This document shows positions 9,212-17,446 of a stretch of DNA of 64,000 bases, piece after piece. A model generated the notes under the pieces. That model worked only from the letters and a program-made list of their open reading frames with translations. It had not been told where the DNA came from and ran no database searches. The translations under genes and the position numbers were made by a program. The DNA comes from Streptomyces sp. NBC_00490 (lineage in GTDB: Bacteria > Actinomycetota > Actinomycetes > Streptomycetales > Streptomycetaceae), in NCBI RefSeq assembly GCF_036013645.1, contig NZ_CP107869.1, positions 3,720,001 through 3,784,000 on the forward strand, written 5' to 3'. Each line of letters begins with the position of its first letter. The stretch's first letter is position 1.

Positions 9212-10264
9212 ATGCTGACGATCGGTGCCTTCGCGAAGGCGTGCCGGCTGTCGCCCAAGGCCCTGCGGCTCTACGACGAGCTGGACCTGCTGCGTCCCGC
9301 GAAGGTCGACCCGGACACCGGATACCGGTACTACGCGGTCGAGCAGCTGGAGCGGGCACGGCTGGTGGCGTGGCTGCGGCGGATCGGGATGCCGCTGGCC
9401 CGGATCCGCGAGGTGTGCGCCCTCGATGCCGCGGCGGCGGCCCGGGAGGTCCGTGCCTACTGGGCACGGGTCGAGGCGGAGACCGCCCAGCGGCGTGACC
9501 TGGCCGGGTTCCTGGTCGACCACCTGACGTCCGTCGCGCGAAGGGACCCGCCCGTGCTGGAACTCCGCTACGCCGCCCGCTCGGACCCCGGCCGGGTCCG
9601 CCCCGCCAACCAGGACACCGCCTACGCGGGCACCCGGCTGCTCGCGGTCGCCGACGGCTACGGCCCGGCGGGCCTGCCGGCGAGCAGCGCGGCCGTGGAG
9701 GCACTGAAGTGCCTGGACGCCGAGGACGTGTCGGCGGGCGACGTGCTCAATCTGCTGGAGGAGGCGGTGCGGGGCGCGACGGAGGCCGTCGCGGAGGCGG
9801 CCGAGTCGGGCACGACCCTGACGGCGCTGCTGTGGACGGGATCCCGGCTGGCCTTGGTGCACATCGGTGACTCCCGCGCCTATCTGCTCCGCGAGGGCGG
9901 TCTGTTCCGCATCACCCACGACCACACGCTCGTCCAGTCGCTGATCGACGAGGGCCGTCTGACATCGGAGGAGGCGAGGTCCCACCCGCAGCGCGCCCTG
10001 CTCCTCAAAGCCCTCGGCACCACGGCCCCCGACCTCCGCCTCCACGAGGCCCGCCCCGGCGACCGCTACCTCCTGTGCTCCGACGGCCTGTCCTCGGTCG
10101 TGCCGGAGGACGACATCCGCCGCACGCTCGCCTCGGCCGCCGGCCCGGAGGCGGCCGTGCACACCCTGATCGCCGCGGCGAACACCGCGGGCGGCCCGGA
10201 CAACGTCAGCTGCGCGGTCGCGGACCTGGTGACGGCGGACGGCCGCCCGCCGCACCCGACCTGA
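9212..10264 (+). CDS. MerR regulator fused to PP2C-type phosphatase
   Basis: A 350-residue two-domain protein. Residues 1-70 form a MerR winged helix (LTIGAFAKACRLSPKALRLY, then the GYRYY wing), followed by a helical linker to about residue 105. Residues about 118-345 are a PP2C Ser/Thr phosphatase. It has RPANQD, the metal-binding VADGYG (usually DGMGG), SGTTLTALL, HIGDSRAYL near 217, LCSDGLSSVV near 288 and GGPDNVSCAV near 328, so the key Asp residues appear kept. In place of the usual small-ligand domain, the effector module is an enzyme. This suggests that phosphorylation state or metal could tune transcription, or that the DNA-binding head localises the phosphatase. A MerR-type promoter lies just upstream. 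Confidence 0.85.
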   Translation: MLTIGAFAKACRLSPKALRLYDELDLLRPAKVDPDTGYRYYAVEQLERARLVAWLRRIGMPLARIREVCALDAAAAAREVRAYWARVEAETAQRRDLAGFLVDHLTSVARRDPPVLELRYAARSDPGRVRPANQDTAYAGTRLLAVADGYGPAGLPASSAAVEALKCLDAEDVSAGDVLNLLEEAVRGATEAVAEAAESGTTLTALLWTGSRLALVHIGDSRAYLLREGGLFRITHDHTLVQSLIDEGRLTSEEARSHPQRALLLKALGTTAPDLRLHEARPGDRYLLCSDGLSSVVPEDDIRRTLASAAGPEAAVHTLIAAANTAGGPDNVSCAVADLVTADGRPPHPT

Positions 10265-10337
10265 TCGGGCACAGGATGTCGGGTCGGGCAGGGTGGGTCC
10301 TTCCTAACGTGGGTGATCACAAGGGAAGGAGGCCGGG

Positions 10338-11204
10338 GTGCTGGACCGGCTCAACCAGGCCATGGAGTACATCGAGGACCGCCTCGATCAGCGGATCGAG
10401 GCGGCCGACGTGGCACGGACCGCGCTGACCTCGGAGTACCACCTGCGGCGGCTGTTCTCCGCGCTCGCGGGGATGCCGCTGTCGGAGTACATCCGGCGCA
10501 GACGGCTCACCATCGCCGGCGCCGAGGTGCTGGCCCGGGACCGGACGCTGCTGGAGATCGCGGTGCGCTACGGCTACACCTCGGGAGAGGCGTTCGCGCG
10601 CGCGTTCCGCGCCATGCACGGCGTCGGTCCCGGCGAGGCCAGGCGGACCGGCGCGGCTCTGGAGTCCCAGCCACGGCTGTCCTTCCGTCTCACCGTCGAA
10701 GGGAGCGGCAGTATGCGATACCGGATCGTGGAGAAGGACGAGTTCAGGGTGGTCGGCAGGAAGGTGCGGGTCCCCCTCGTGCACGAGGGGATGAACCCGG
10801 CCATCGCCGACTTCATCCGCGGCCTCGGAAAGGAGACACTGCGGCGCATCGAGGAGCTGTCCGACCAGGAACCGCAGGGGATCCTGGGCGTGAGCGACAA
10901 CCTGGACCCGAGCCGGGCGGAGGGCACCCAACTCGACTACTACCACGGGGTGGTGAGCGGGGCGCCCGTGCCCGACGACATGGAGGCGCTCACCGTACCG
11001 GCCGGGACCTGGGCCGTCTTCGAGAACTCCGGACCCTTCCCGCAGGCCCTGCAATACCTGTGGCGGGACGTGTTCACCCAGTGGTTCCCGTCCAACCCGT
11101 ACCGCAGCCGTCCGGGCCCCGAGCTGCTGCGGACCCGGCTGACACCGGACGCGGCACAGGCGGACGCGGAGCTGTGGATCCCGGTGGAGCGGGACCCCGC
11201 CTGA
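10338..11204 (+). CDS. AraC-type regulator with GyrI-like effector domain
   Basis: A 288-residue protein with an N-terminal AraC double HTH (residues 1-105: DVARTALTSEYHLRRLFSAL, then ILEIAVRYGYTSGEAFARAF-like second helix pair). A GyrI/BmrR-type effector-binding domain follows (about 130-288, YRIVEKDEFRVVGRKVRV). This is the Rob/SoxS-type architecture reversed in order from MerR-BmrR proteins, and the domain normally binds amphipathic drugs. The start is GTG at 10338, seven bases after a perfect AGGAGG-like site. The gene is monocistronic; a hairpin follows its stop. Confidence 0.85.
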   Translation: MLDRLNQAMEYIEDRLDQRIEAADVARTALTSEYHLRRLFSALAGMPLSEYIRRRRLTIAGAEVLARDRTLLEIAVRYGYTSGEAFARAFRAMHGVGPGEARRTGAALESQPRLSFRLTVEGSGSMRYRIVEKDEFRVVGRKVRVPLVHEGMNPAIADFIRGLGKETLRRIEELSDQEPQGILGVSDNLDPSRAEGTQLDYYHGVVSGAPVPDDMEALTVPAGTWAVFENSGPFPQALQYLWRDVFTQWFPSNPYRSRPGPELLRTRLTPDAAQADAELWIPVERDPA

Positions 11205-11217
11205 GCACCGCGGGAAA

Positions 11218-11246
11218 GCAGGGGCGCCGGGCGGGAGCGCCCCTGC
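11218..11246 (+). terminator. hairpin between araC-type and methyltransferase-S1 genes
   Basis: A perfect 10-bp inverted repeat, GCAGGGGCGC at 11218-11227 and GCGCCCCTGC at 11237-11246, with a 9-base loop and no U-tract. It follows the upstream stop by 13 bases and ends 11 bases before the next ATG. It may act as a terminator or limit translation of the downstream gene. Confidence 0.55.
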
Positions 11247-11257
11247 ACAATCACCGC

Positions 11258-12346
11258 ATGTCGATCTCCGGAACGGACGCCTACGCCACGGAAACCCACC
11301 TCCCCCCGCTGGTCGAGCGCGCCCTCGCCGCCGCCCGCGCCCACGCCTTCCCGCACTCCGTCCGCCCCGAGCAGGGCCGTCTGCTGCACGCCCTGGCAGG
11401 GGGCGCGGCGGGTGCCGTCGGGGAGACGGGCGCGGGCTGCGGGGTGGGCCTGGCGTGGCTGGCCTCGGGGGCCCGGGAGGGCGTACGGATCGTCGGCGTG
11501 GAGCGCGACCCGGAGCGCGCCCGCGTCTGCGCCGAGGTCTTCGCCGACCGGCCCGAGGTGGAGATCCTCCACGGGGACTGGCGGCGGATCGGGGAGCGGG
11601 GGCCGTACGACCTCCTCGTCCTCGACGGCGGCGGCACCGGCAAGTCCGCGGACGACGACCCCGCCGACCCGGCCCGGCTGCTCACCCCGGACGGCACGGT
11701 CGTGATCGACGACTTCACCCCGGCGACCGACGATCCACCCCTGCACGACGGGAAGGTGGACCGCCCCCGGCTGTTCTGGCTGCGCCACCCCGCCCTCAAC
11801 ACCCTCGAACTCCCCCTGGCACCCGACCTGGCCACCCTCGTCGGGACCCGGCGCCGGCTCGCCGGGACGGAGACGACGTGGCGGGGCTTCGCGTACGGGC
11901 AGATCGTGCGGGGCGTCGTCACCCGCATCGAGCGCTTCGGCGTGTTCGTGGACCTCGACGGCAGCGAGGGCTTCATCACCGCCCCCGAGCTCACCCGGCG
12001 TCACTTCGACTCCTACGACGAGGTCGTCCACGTCGGCCAGGAGGTGACCGCGGAGGTCCTCGCCTTCGAGCTGTTCCGGCCGCAGGTCAGGATCTCGACG
12101 GCGGCCCTGGAACCCGACCCGCTGGGCGAGTTCGCCCGGAACGCGTTCGGCCGCCCCCTGGTGGGGCCGGTCACCCAGGTCGTCCCGTTCGGGGTGTTCG
12201 TCCAAGTCGCCGAGGGCATCGAGGGCCTCGTGCACCGCGACGACCTCGCGGGCCCGGCCCTTCCGGACGTCGGTACCGAGCTGACGGTCGAGGTCACCGA
12301 CATCAATCTCGTCCTGCGCCGGGTCCGTCTGCGTCCGGCGCGCTGA
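11258..12346 (+). CDS. O-methyltransferase-like domain fused to two S1 RNA-binding domains
   Basis: A 362-residue protein. Residues about 20-205 are a class I methyltransferase-like fold resembling the O-methyltransferase family: GETGAGCGVGLAWLASG as SAM motif I, RIVGVERDPERARV, then DLLVLDGGG and GTVVIDDFTP. The rest holds two S1 OB-fold repeats, about 211-283 (IVRGVVTRIERFGVFVDLDG) and 300-360 (VGPVTQVVPFGVFVQVAEGI). S1 repeats bind single-stranded RNA, so an RNA- or ribosome-associated methyltransferase is suggested. The SAM pocket, however, is followed by an LDGGG where the O-MT family has an Asp-metal motif, so activity is uncertain. The frame is continuous with no sign of an artefactual join. 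Confidence 0.75.
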   Translation: MSISGTDAYATETHLPPLVERALAAARAHAFPHSVRPEQGRLLHALAGGAAGAVGETGAGCGVGLAWLASGAREGVRIVGVERDPERARVCAEVFADRPEVEILHGDWRRIGERGPYDLLVLDGGGTGKSADDDPADPARLLTPDGTVVIDDFTPATDDPPLHDGKVDRPRLFWLRHPALNTLELPLAPDLATLVGTRRRLAGTETTWRGFAYGQIVRGVVTRIERFGVFVDLDGSEGFITAPELTRRHFDSYDEVVHVGQEVTAEVLAFELFRPQVRISTAALEPDPLGEFARNAFGRPLVGPVTQVVPFGVFVQVAEGIEGLVHRDDLAGPALPDVGTELTVEVTDINLVLRRVRLRPAR

Positions 12347-12621
12347 CCGCTGGCGGTCGTCGTCGTCCTCCGGCTCCCAGTCCAGCAACCGCACCTTGGC
12401 GACCGTACGGACATGGCGGCGCATCGCCGTGGCCGACTGGCGCGGGTTCTGGGCCGTTGATCGCGCCGAGGATGACATCTCGCCAGCCACGCACGGTCAA
12501 CTCCTTGGCAGTGGTGGATGTGAGCCCGTTCTCGACGCAGGGTGCGTCGGTCCTGGCGGTGGCACCAGCTGTGAACCGCGAGGGCTTCTTCAAACCGCTA
12601 CTTATGGTCTACGGCGGGATC
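12347..12621. other. gene-free flank of the IS remnant
   Basis: About 275 bases between the S1-domain gene and the right end of the TnpB element. The minus strand can be read as short open stretches (for example ELTVRGWRDVILGAINGPE), and a different minus frame also looks protein-like. Neither has a convincing start or a family I recognise. It is probably eroded coding DNA around an old insertion. Confidence 0.4.
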
Positions 12622-12660
12622 TTGACATCCTCCCCCTCTCAAAAGAGGGGGATTCCAACC
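12622..12660 (-). mobile_element. IS200/IS605-type right end (hairpin)
   Basis: On the minus strand the remnant ends in TCAA (complement of 12622-12625), preceded by a 9-bp stem (12631-12639 with 12644-12652, loop CAAA). An imperfect hairpin next to a TCAA-type cleavage site is the standard subterminal structure of IS200/IS605/IS607-class right ends recognised by TnpA. In TnpB systems this segment is also the 3' end of the omega-RNA scaffold, with the guide taken from the bases immediately outside the element (here 12606-12621, read on the minus strand). Confidence 0.6.
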
Positions 12661-12962
12661 CAGGCGGGTTGAGGTTCACGGGCGCTCGAACGGCCGATGG
12701 CCGCTGTCACCCCTCCGTCACCGGCTGTTCGCCGGAGGCGGGGAAACCCGCCCCGTCCTGCCGCGACATTGGTTGCTGCGTTCTCATCGGCATTGCAGGT
12801 GAACCCACAGGACACGCAGACGAAGTCGGCTTGAGACTGTTCCTGCTCTGCTCCGCAGCGACTGGCTTTACCCTCAGCCCGAAGAGCGGGGCAATCTGCG
12901 TGGAAACAAGTGGTGGCAGTGGTCCCCGCGATGGAGTGATTGGTGCTGGTCGTGCTCGGCAT
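12639..12962 (-). pseudogene. TnpB (IS605 OrfB) C-terminal remnant
   Basis: The minus-strand frame gives a 107-codon stretch whose middle reads SQADFVCVSCGFTCNADENAA followed by TNVAAG. That is the zinc-finger second Cys pair and the final RuvC-III Asp motif (D-x-NAA) of TnpB. The first Cys pair is distorted (a Cys-Pro and a Cys-Gly separated by an unusual insert), and everything N-terminal to it is missing. The region upstream on this strand is taken by matB and its leader. This is therefore a 5'-truncated, inactive nuclease gene. No TnpA (Y1 transposase) gene is present in the window. Confidence 0.7.
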
Positions 12963-13014
12963 CGGTTAGCGTCACCGCCACGGAAGGCCCGGCAACAGCT
13001 AAGGAGTACGACGC

Positions 13015-14466
13015 GTGACCCCTCTCTTCCCGGCCCTGACGGACGCCTCGGCGGACCGCCCCGCCCTGCGGTTCGGCGACCGGTCCCTGACGTACGCGGA
13101 ACTCGCCACCGCGACCGGTCTGCTGGCCGGCAGCCTCCGGGACGCCGACCGCGTCGCCGTATGGGGGACCCCGACGCTGGAGACCGCCGTCGCCGTCGTG
13201 GCGGCGCTGCGGGCCGGTGTGCCCGTGGTGCCGCTGAACCCGAAGTCCGGGGAGAAGGAGCTCGGGCACATCCTGTCGGACAGTGCGCCGTCGCTGGTCC
13301 TGGCGGCACCGGGAGATGAACTACCGGCCGCCATAAGGGACTTGCCACGCATCGACGTGACCCCCGACACGACCACCGCGACCACCCCCACCGAGGAGAC
13401 GGCCACCGACGACGACCCCGCCCTCGTCGTCTACACCTCCGGCACCACCGGCCCCCCGAAGGGCGCCGTCATCCCCCGCCGGGCGATCGCCTCGACCCTG
13501 GACGCGCTGGCCGACGCCTGGCAGTGGACCGGCGAGGACGTGCTGGTGCACGGTCTGCCCTTGTTCCATGTGCACGGCCTGGTCCTGGGCATCCTCGGAC
13601 CGCTGCGGCGCGGCGGATCGGTGCGCCATCTGGGCCGGTTCTCGACGCAGGGCGTCACACGGGAGCTGTCCGAGGGCGCGACGATGCTGTTCGGGGTGCC
13701 CACGATGTACCACCGGATCGCCCAGTCCCTGCCCGGGGAACCGGAGTTGGCGAAGGCGCTGGGGCGGGCGCGGCTGCTCGTCTCCGGGTCGGCCGCGCTG
13801 CCGGTGCACGACCACGAGCGGATCACGGCGGCGACAGGGCGGCGGGTGATCGAGCGGTACGGCATGACGGAGACGCTGATGAACACCAGCGTCCGCGCGG
13901 ACGGCGAGGCCCGGGCGGGGACGGTGGGGGTGCCGCTGCCGGGGGTGGAGCTGCGGCTGGTGGAGGAGGACGGGGCGCCGATCACCTCGTACGACGGGGA
14001 GACGGTGGGCGAGATCCAGGTGCGCGGCCCGAACCTGTTCACCGAGTACCTCAACCGTCCCGACGCGACGGCGGCCGCGTTCACCTCGGACGGCTGGTTC
14101 CGTACGGGGGACATGGCGGTGCGCGAGTCCGACGGCTACGTCCGGATCGTGGGCCGCAAGGCCACCGACCTGATCAAGAGCGGGGGGTACAAGATCGGGG
14201 CGGGCGAGATCGAGAACGCGCTCCTGGAACACCCGGGGGTGCGGGAGGCGGCGGTCACCGGGGAGCCGGACGCCGATCTGGGCGAACGGATCGTCGCCTG
14301 GATCGTGCCGGCGGACCCCGAGTCCCCGCCCGCCACTGAGGAGTTGGCCGATCATGTGGCCCGCCGCCTCGCCCCGCACAAGCGCCCCCGCGTCGTCCAC
14401 CACCTGGACGCCCTCCCCCGCAACGACATGGGGAAGATCATGAAGCGGTCGCTGGCCCATGACTGA
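13015..14466 (+). CDS. matB: malonyl-CoA synthetase (acyl-CoA ligase)
   Basis: A 483-residue ANL-family ligase closely resembling the structurally studied S. coelicolor MatB, which makes malonyl- or methylmalonyl-CoA from the diacid, ATP and CoA. Motifs: VYTSGTTGPPKGAV (about 140-153), LPLFHVHGLVLG, YGMTET near 282, GWFRTGDMAV, GRKATDLIKSGGYKIGAGEIE near 380, and the C-terminal catalytic Lys in NDMGKIMKR near 471. It starts at GTG 13015 behind AAGGAG. The ORF overlaps the next gene by 8 bases, coupling it to an acetyl-CoA carboxylase-like protein. The shared theme is supply of malonyl-type extender units. Confidence 0.92.
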   Translation: MTPLFPALTDASADRPALRFGDRSLTYAELATATGLLAGSLRDADRVAVWGTPTLETAVAVVAALRAGVPVVPLNPKSGEKELGHILSDSAPSLVLAAPGDELPAAIRDLPRIDVTPDTTTATTPTEETATDDDPALVVYTSGTTGPPKGAVIPRRAIASTLDALADAWQWTGEDVLVHGLPLFHVHGLVLGILGPLRRGGSVRHLGRFSTQGVTRELSEGATMLFGVPTMYHRIAQSLPGEPELAKALGRARLLVSGSAALPVHDHERITAATGRRVIERYGMTETLMNTSVRADGEARAGTVGVPLPGVELRLVEEDGAPITSYDGETVGEIQVRGPNLFTEYLNRPDATAAAFTSDGWFRTGDMAVRESDGYVRIVGRKATDLIKSGGYKIGAGEIENALLEHPGVREAAVTGEPDADLGERIVAWIVPADPESPPATEELADHVARRLAPHKRPRVVHHLDALPRNDMGKIMKRSLAHD

Positions 14467-16189
14467 CCGTCTCTCCGCCCGTGAGTTCCTCGCCCTCGTC
14501 ACGGACGACTTCACCGAACTCCTCGCCCCCGCACGGGAGTCGCTGCCCGACGGCCCCCTTGCCTGGCAGGGCTACGACGCCGCACGCGCCCGCGCGACCG
14601 AGCGAACCGGCGAGGACGAGTCCGTCATCTGCGGAACAGGGAGGGTCGAGGAAACCCAAGCAGTGCTGCTCGCCTTCGAGTTCGGCTACCTCGGCGGCTC
14701 CCTGGGCGTACGCACCGGCGACCGGCTGGAGGCAGCGTACGCCTACGCCCGCGCCCACCGTCTCCCGGTCGTCCCCCTGGTCGCCACGGGCGGCAGCCGT
14801 ATGCAGGAGGGCATGCTCGCCCTGACCCAACTCCAGCGCGTGGCGCGCCAGTCGGCCCTCACCCGCGAGGCGGGCCTGCCCCAGATCGCGGTGCTGCGGG
14901 ACCCGACCACAGGCGGCGGCTGGGCCACCCTGGGCGCGGGCTCCGACATCGTCCTCGCCCTCCCCGGCGCCCAGATCGGCTTCGCGGGCTCCCGGGTCCG
15001 CCCGCCGGACGCGGATCCGAGGGCATACACGGCCGAGGCGCAGGTGGCGGCGGGCGCGGTGGACGCGGTCGTACGCCCGGAGGAGCTGAGGGAGACACTG
15101 GGCCGCTGGCTGCGGCTGCTGACGGACTCGTCGACGCGGGCGGCCCCGGTGCCACGGACGTTGGCGCCGGGCCACTCGCCCGTGGACGACACGGCCGGCC
15201 CCCCGACGACCGACGCCGCACCGGGAACACCCGCCTCCGACGACACCGCCACCCGCCCCGACGCCCCCGCGGCCGCCGACGACGCCAGAGAAACCCACAG
15301 CCCCGGCGCACCCGCCCCCGGCGACACCGCCCCACACCCCGGCCTCCCCCCGGACACCGACGACACCAGAGAAACCCACAGCCCCCGCGCACCCGCCCCC
15401 GACGACACCACCCCACACCCCGGCCTCTCCGCGGACACCGACGACACCGGAGCAGCCGACAACCCCGGCGCACCCGCCCCCGACGACACCCCCGCACGCC
15501 AAGGCCTCCCCGCAGACGCCGAGTCGGCCGAAGACGCCGGGGAAGCCCACGACCCTGCCCCCGCCCCGCACCTCCCGCGCACCGGCTGGGAAGCCGTCCA
15601 GCGTGCCCGCTCTCCCCGACGCCCGCGCGCCGACCGCTACTTGGACGACTACTTCACCCACCGCGTCACCGTCTCCGGCGACCGCTGCGGCGGCACCGAC
15701 CCGGGCATGCTGTGCGGCTTCGGTGAGCACGCGGGACGGACGGTCGCGTACGCCGCGCAGACCGGCACCGCCACCCGCCCCGCCGGCTATCGCACCGCCG
15801 CCCGGCTGATCCGGCTCGCGGACCGGCTCGGTATCCCGGTGCTGACGCTGGTGGACACCCCGGGCGCCGCCAACGACGCGGAGGCGGAGCGACAGGGGGC
15901 GGGGGCGGCGATCGCGGAGGTGTTCGGCGCGGTGGCGTCCGCCCGGACCCCGGTGACCACCCTCCTCATCGGCGAGGGCGGCTCCGGCGGCGCCCTGGCC
16001 CTGGCCTCGCCCGGCAACACCTGGGCCACCCCGGACAGCTACTTCTCCGTCATCGCCCCGGAGTCGGCGGCGGCCATCCTCAAGCGGCCCCCGCAGGAGA
16101 CGGAGGCGACGGCGGACCAACTCCGCATCCGGCCGCAGGACCTGGTGGAGCTGGGGGTGGTCCGGGCAGGGGGCCCGTTGCCCTCGTGA
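14459..16189 (+). CDS. fused acyl-CoA carboxyltransferase (AccD-like/AccA-like)
   Basis: A 576-residue protein with two crotonase-fold halves. The N-terminal half (about 1-225) resembles the beta side of a carboxyltransferase (CGTGRVEETQAVLLAFEFGY, GGGWATLGAGSDIVLALPGA). The C-terminal half (about 385-576) carries the alpha-subunit signature VDTPGAANDAEAERQGAG and LIGEGGSGGALALA. Between them lies a Pro/Ala/Asp/Thr-rich disordered linker of about 150 residues containing three 27-residue repeats. There is no biotin carboxylase or biotin-carrier domain. It overlaps matB by 8 bases. Substrate and partner subunits are unknown; it could carboxylate or decarboxylate acyl-CoAs in the same pathway. 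Confidence 0.75.
   Translation: MTDRLSAREFLALVTDDFTELLAPARESLPDGPLAWQGYDAARARATERTGEDESVICGTGRVEETQAVLLAFEFGYLGGSLGVRTGDRLEAAYAYARAHRLPVVPLVATGGSRMQEGMLALTQLQRVARQSALTREAGLPQIAVLRDPTTGGGWATLGAGSDIVLALPGAQIGFAGSRVRPPDADPRAYTAEAQVAAGAVDAVVRPEELRETLGRWLRLLTDSSTRAAPVPRTLAPGHSPVDDTAGPPTTDAAPGTPASDDTATRPDAPAAADDARETHSPGAPAPGDTAPHPGLPPDTDDTRETHSPRAPAPDDTTPHPGLSADTDDTGAADNPGAPAPDDTPARQGLPADAESAEDAGEAHDPAPAPHLPRTGWEAVQRARSPRRPRADRYLDDYFTHRVTVSGDRCGGTDPGMLCGFGEHAGRTVAYAAQTGTATRPAGYRTAARLIRLADRLGIPVLTLVDTPGAANDAEAERQGAGAAIAEVFGAVASARTPVTTLLIGEGGSGGALALASPGNTWATPDSYFSVIAPESAAAILKRPPQETEATADQLRIRPQDLVELGVVRAGGPLPS
15281..15523 (+). repeat. three 81-bp tandem repeats inside the carboxyltransferase gene
   Basis: Three in-frame units (15281-15361, 15362-15442, 15443-15523), each encoding 27 residues of the pattern D-(A/T)-R-E-T-H-S-P followed by APAP, DDT and PGL/QGL. 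Units 1 and 2 are nearly identical; unit 3 has diverged. They lie in the interdomain linker, so copy-number change would alter only linker length. Confidence 0.9.
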
Positions 16190-16358
16190 AGCGAGACTTT
16201 ACATTTTCCATACATCGGACATAAGCCTCAAAACCCCCCATTCAGCCTCCCCCCACCCGGCCCCTCACAAAAGGCGCCCCACCCCCGTCCCCCACACGAT
16301 GCCAATGAGGCCCGCCACCCGGCGCGGCCACGGTCTGTGTTCTCGGGAGGACCTGCCC

Positions 16359-17402
16359 ATGACCGCCACCGCCAGTCTGGAGCAGCTGCGTCGCTGCCAC
16401 TTCGCCGTCGACCTGGGTGCGGCGAGGACGCGGGTGTACGTGAAGGGCGCCGGGCTCGTCGTCGACCAGCCGTCCGTCGCCGCCGTGAACACCCGGACCG
16501 GCGCGCTGATCGCGGTGGGCGAGTTCGCGGAGAAGATGACGGGCCGCACCCCCGACTACATCCGTGTCGTCCGTCCGGTCTCCGGCGGCACGGTCGTCGA
16601 CATCGAGATGGCCCAGCGCATGCTGCGGCACCTGCTCGGCGACAAGATCCGCCGCTCGCTGCGCCGCAAGCCGATCCTGCGCGCCGCCGCCTGCACCCCG
16701 CACGACGCGGACCCCCTCGCCCAGCGCGCCTGCATCGAGACCATGGTCGGGCTGGGGGCCCGCCGCGTCGAACTCGTGGACACGCTCATCGCCGCCGCCG
16801 TCGGCTGCGGACTGCCGGTGGAGCGGCCCGAGGCGACGATGGTGCTGGTGTGCGGGGCCGCGGCCACCCAGGTCGCCGTTCTCTCCCTCGGCTCGATCGT
16901 CAACGCCGTACGCATCCCCGTCGGCGGCGAGGCCGTGGACCACGCGATCGTGCAGCACCTGCGCCACCAGCACGAGCTGATGCTGCCGAGCCAGTCCGTA
17001 CGACCGCTCCAGCTCGCCCTGTCCGGCAACGGCCTCACCGCCTCGGGCCCCGCCTCCACCGAGATCCACGGACGCGACGTCGCCACCGGCCTCGCCCGCT
17101 CCGTCCAGGTCGACACCGCCGCCGTCCGCGACGCGATCCAGACCCCGCTCACGGCCGTGCTCGACGGCATCGGCAAGGTGCTGCGGGACTGCCCGCCCGA
17201 CCTGGTGGCCGACCTCGCCGACCGCGGGATCATGATGGTCGGCGGCAGCGCGCTGCTCCCCGGTTTCGACCAGATGCTGCGGCACGCGACCGGCATGCCG
17301 GTGCACATCGCCGAACGCCCCGAGGTGTGCGCGGTGGAGGGTCTCGGCGCGATGCTGGAGGGCCGTATCGAGCCGCTGGCGCTGGACCCGCTGGCCGACT
17401 GA
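16359..17402 (+). CDS. mbl: MreB-like rod-shape/actin family protein
   Basis: A 347-residue bacterial actin homologue. It shows the phosphate-1 loop FAVDLGAARTRVYVKGAGLV (residues about 14-33), PSVAAVNTRTG, RPVSGGTVVDIEMAQRML, and the C-terminal adenosine motif MMVGGSALLPGFDQML. The phosphate-2 region (VLVCGAAATQVAVLS near 165) departs from the usual DIGGGTT of MreB. That fits the divergent Streptomyces Mbl, which works with MreB in spore-wall synthesis. ATG 16359 is chosen over the in-frame ATG at 16299 because GGGAGG sits nine bases upstream. The 169-base leader is unusually AT-rich (16196-16235), suggesting a promoter. Confidence 0.8.
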   Translation: MTATASLEQLRRCHFAVDLGAARTRVYVKGAGLVVDQPSVAAVNTRTGALIAVGEFAEKMTGRTPDYIRVVRPVSGGTVVDIEMAQRMLRHLLGDKIRRSLRRKPILRAAACTPHDADPLAQRACIETMVGLGARRVELVDTLIAAAVGCGLPVERPEATMVLVCGAAATQVAVLSLGSIVNAVRIPVGGEAVDHAIVQHLRHQHELMLPSQSVRPLQLALSGNGLTASGPASTEIHGRDVATGLARSVQVDTAAVRDAIQTPLTAVLDGIGKVLRDCPPDLVADLADRGIMMVGGSALLPGFDQMLRHATGMPVHIAERPEVCAVEGLGAMLEGRIEPLALDPLAD

Positions 17403-17446
17403 CGCCGGCGCCGAGACGGACACCGACACCGGTATTCATCGACCGT

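Noticed and set aside
12639..12962. A functional small zinc-finger protein
   Set aside because: The matching part is only the TnpB tail, the first Cys pair is distorted and the N-terminal part is unrelated.
15281..15523. Possible CRISPR array
   Set aside because: Repeats are contiguous 81-bp coding units without spacers and keep the reading frame.
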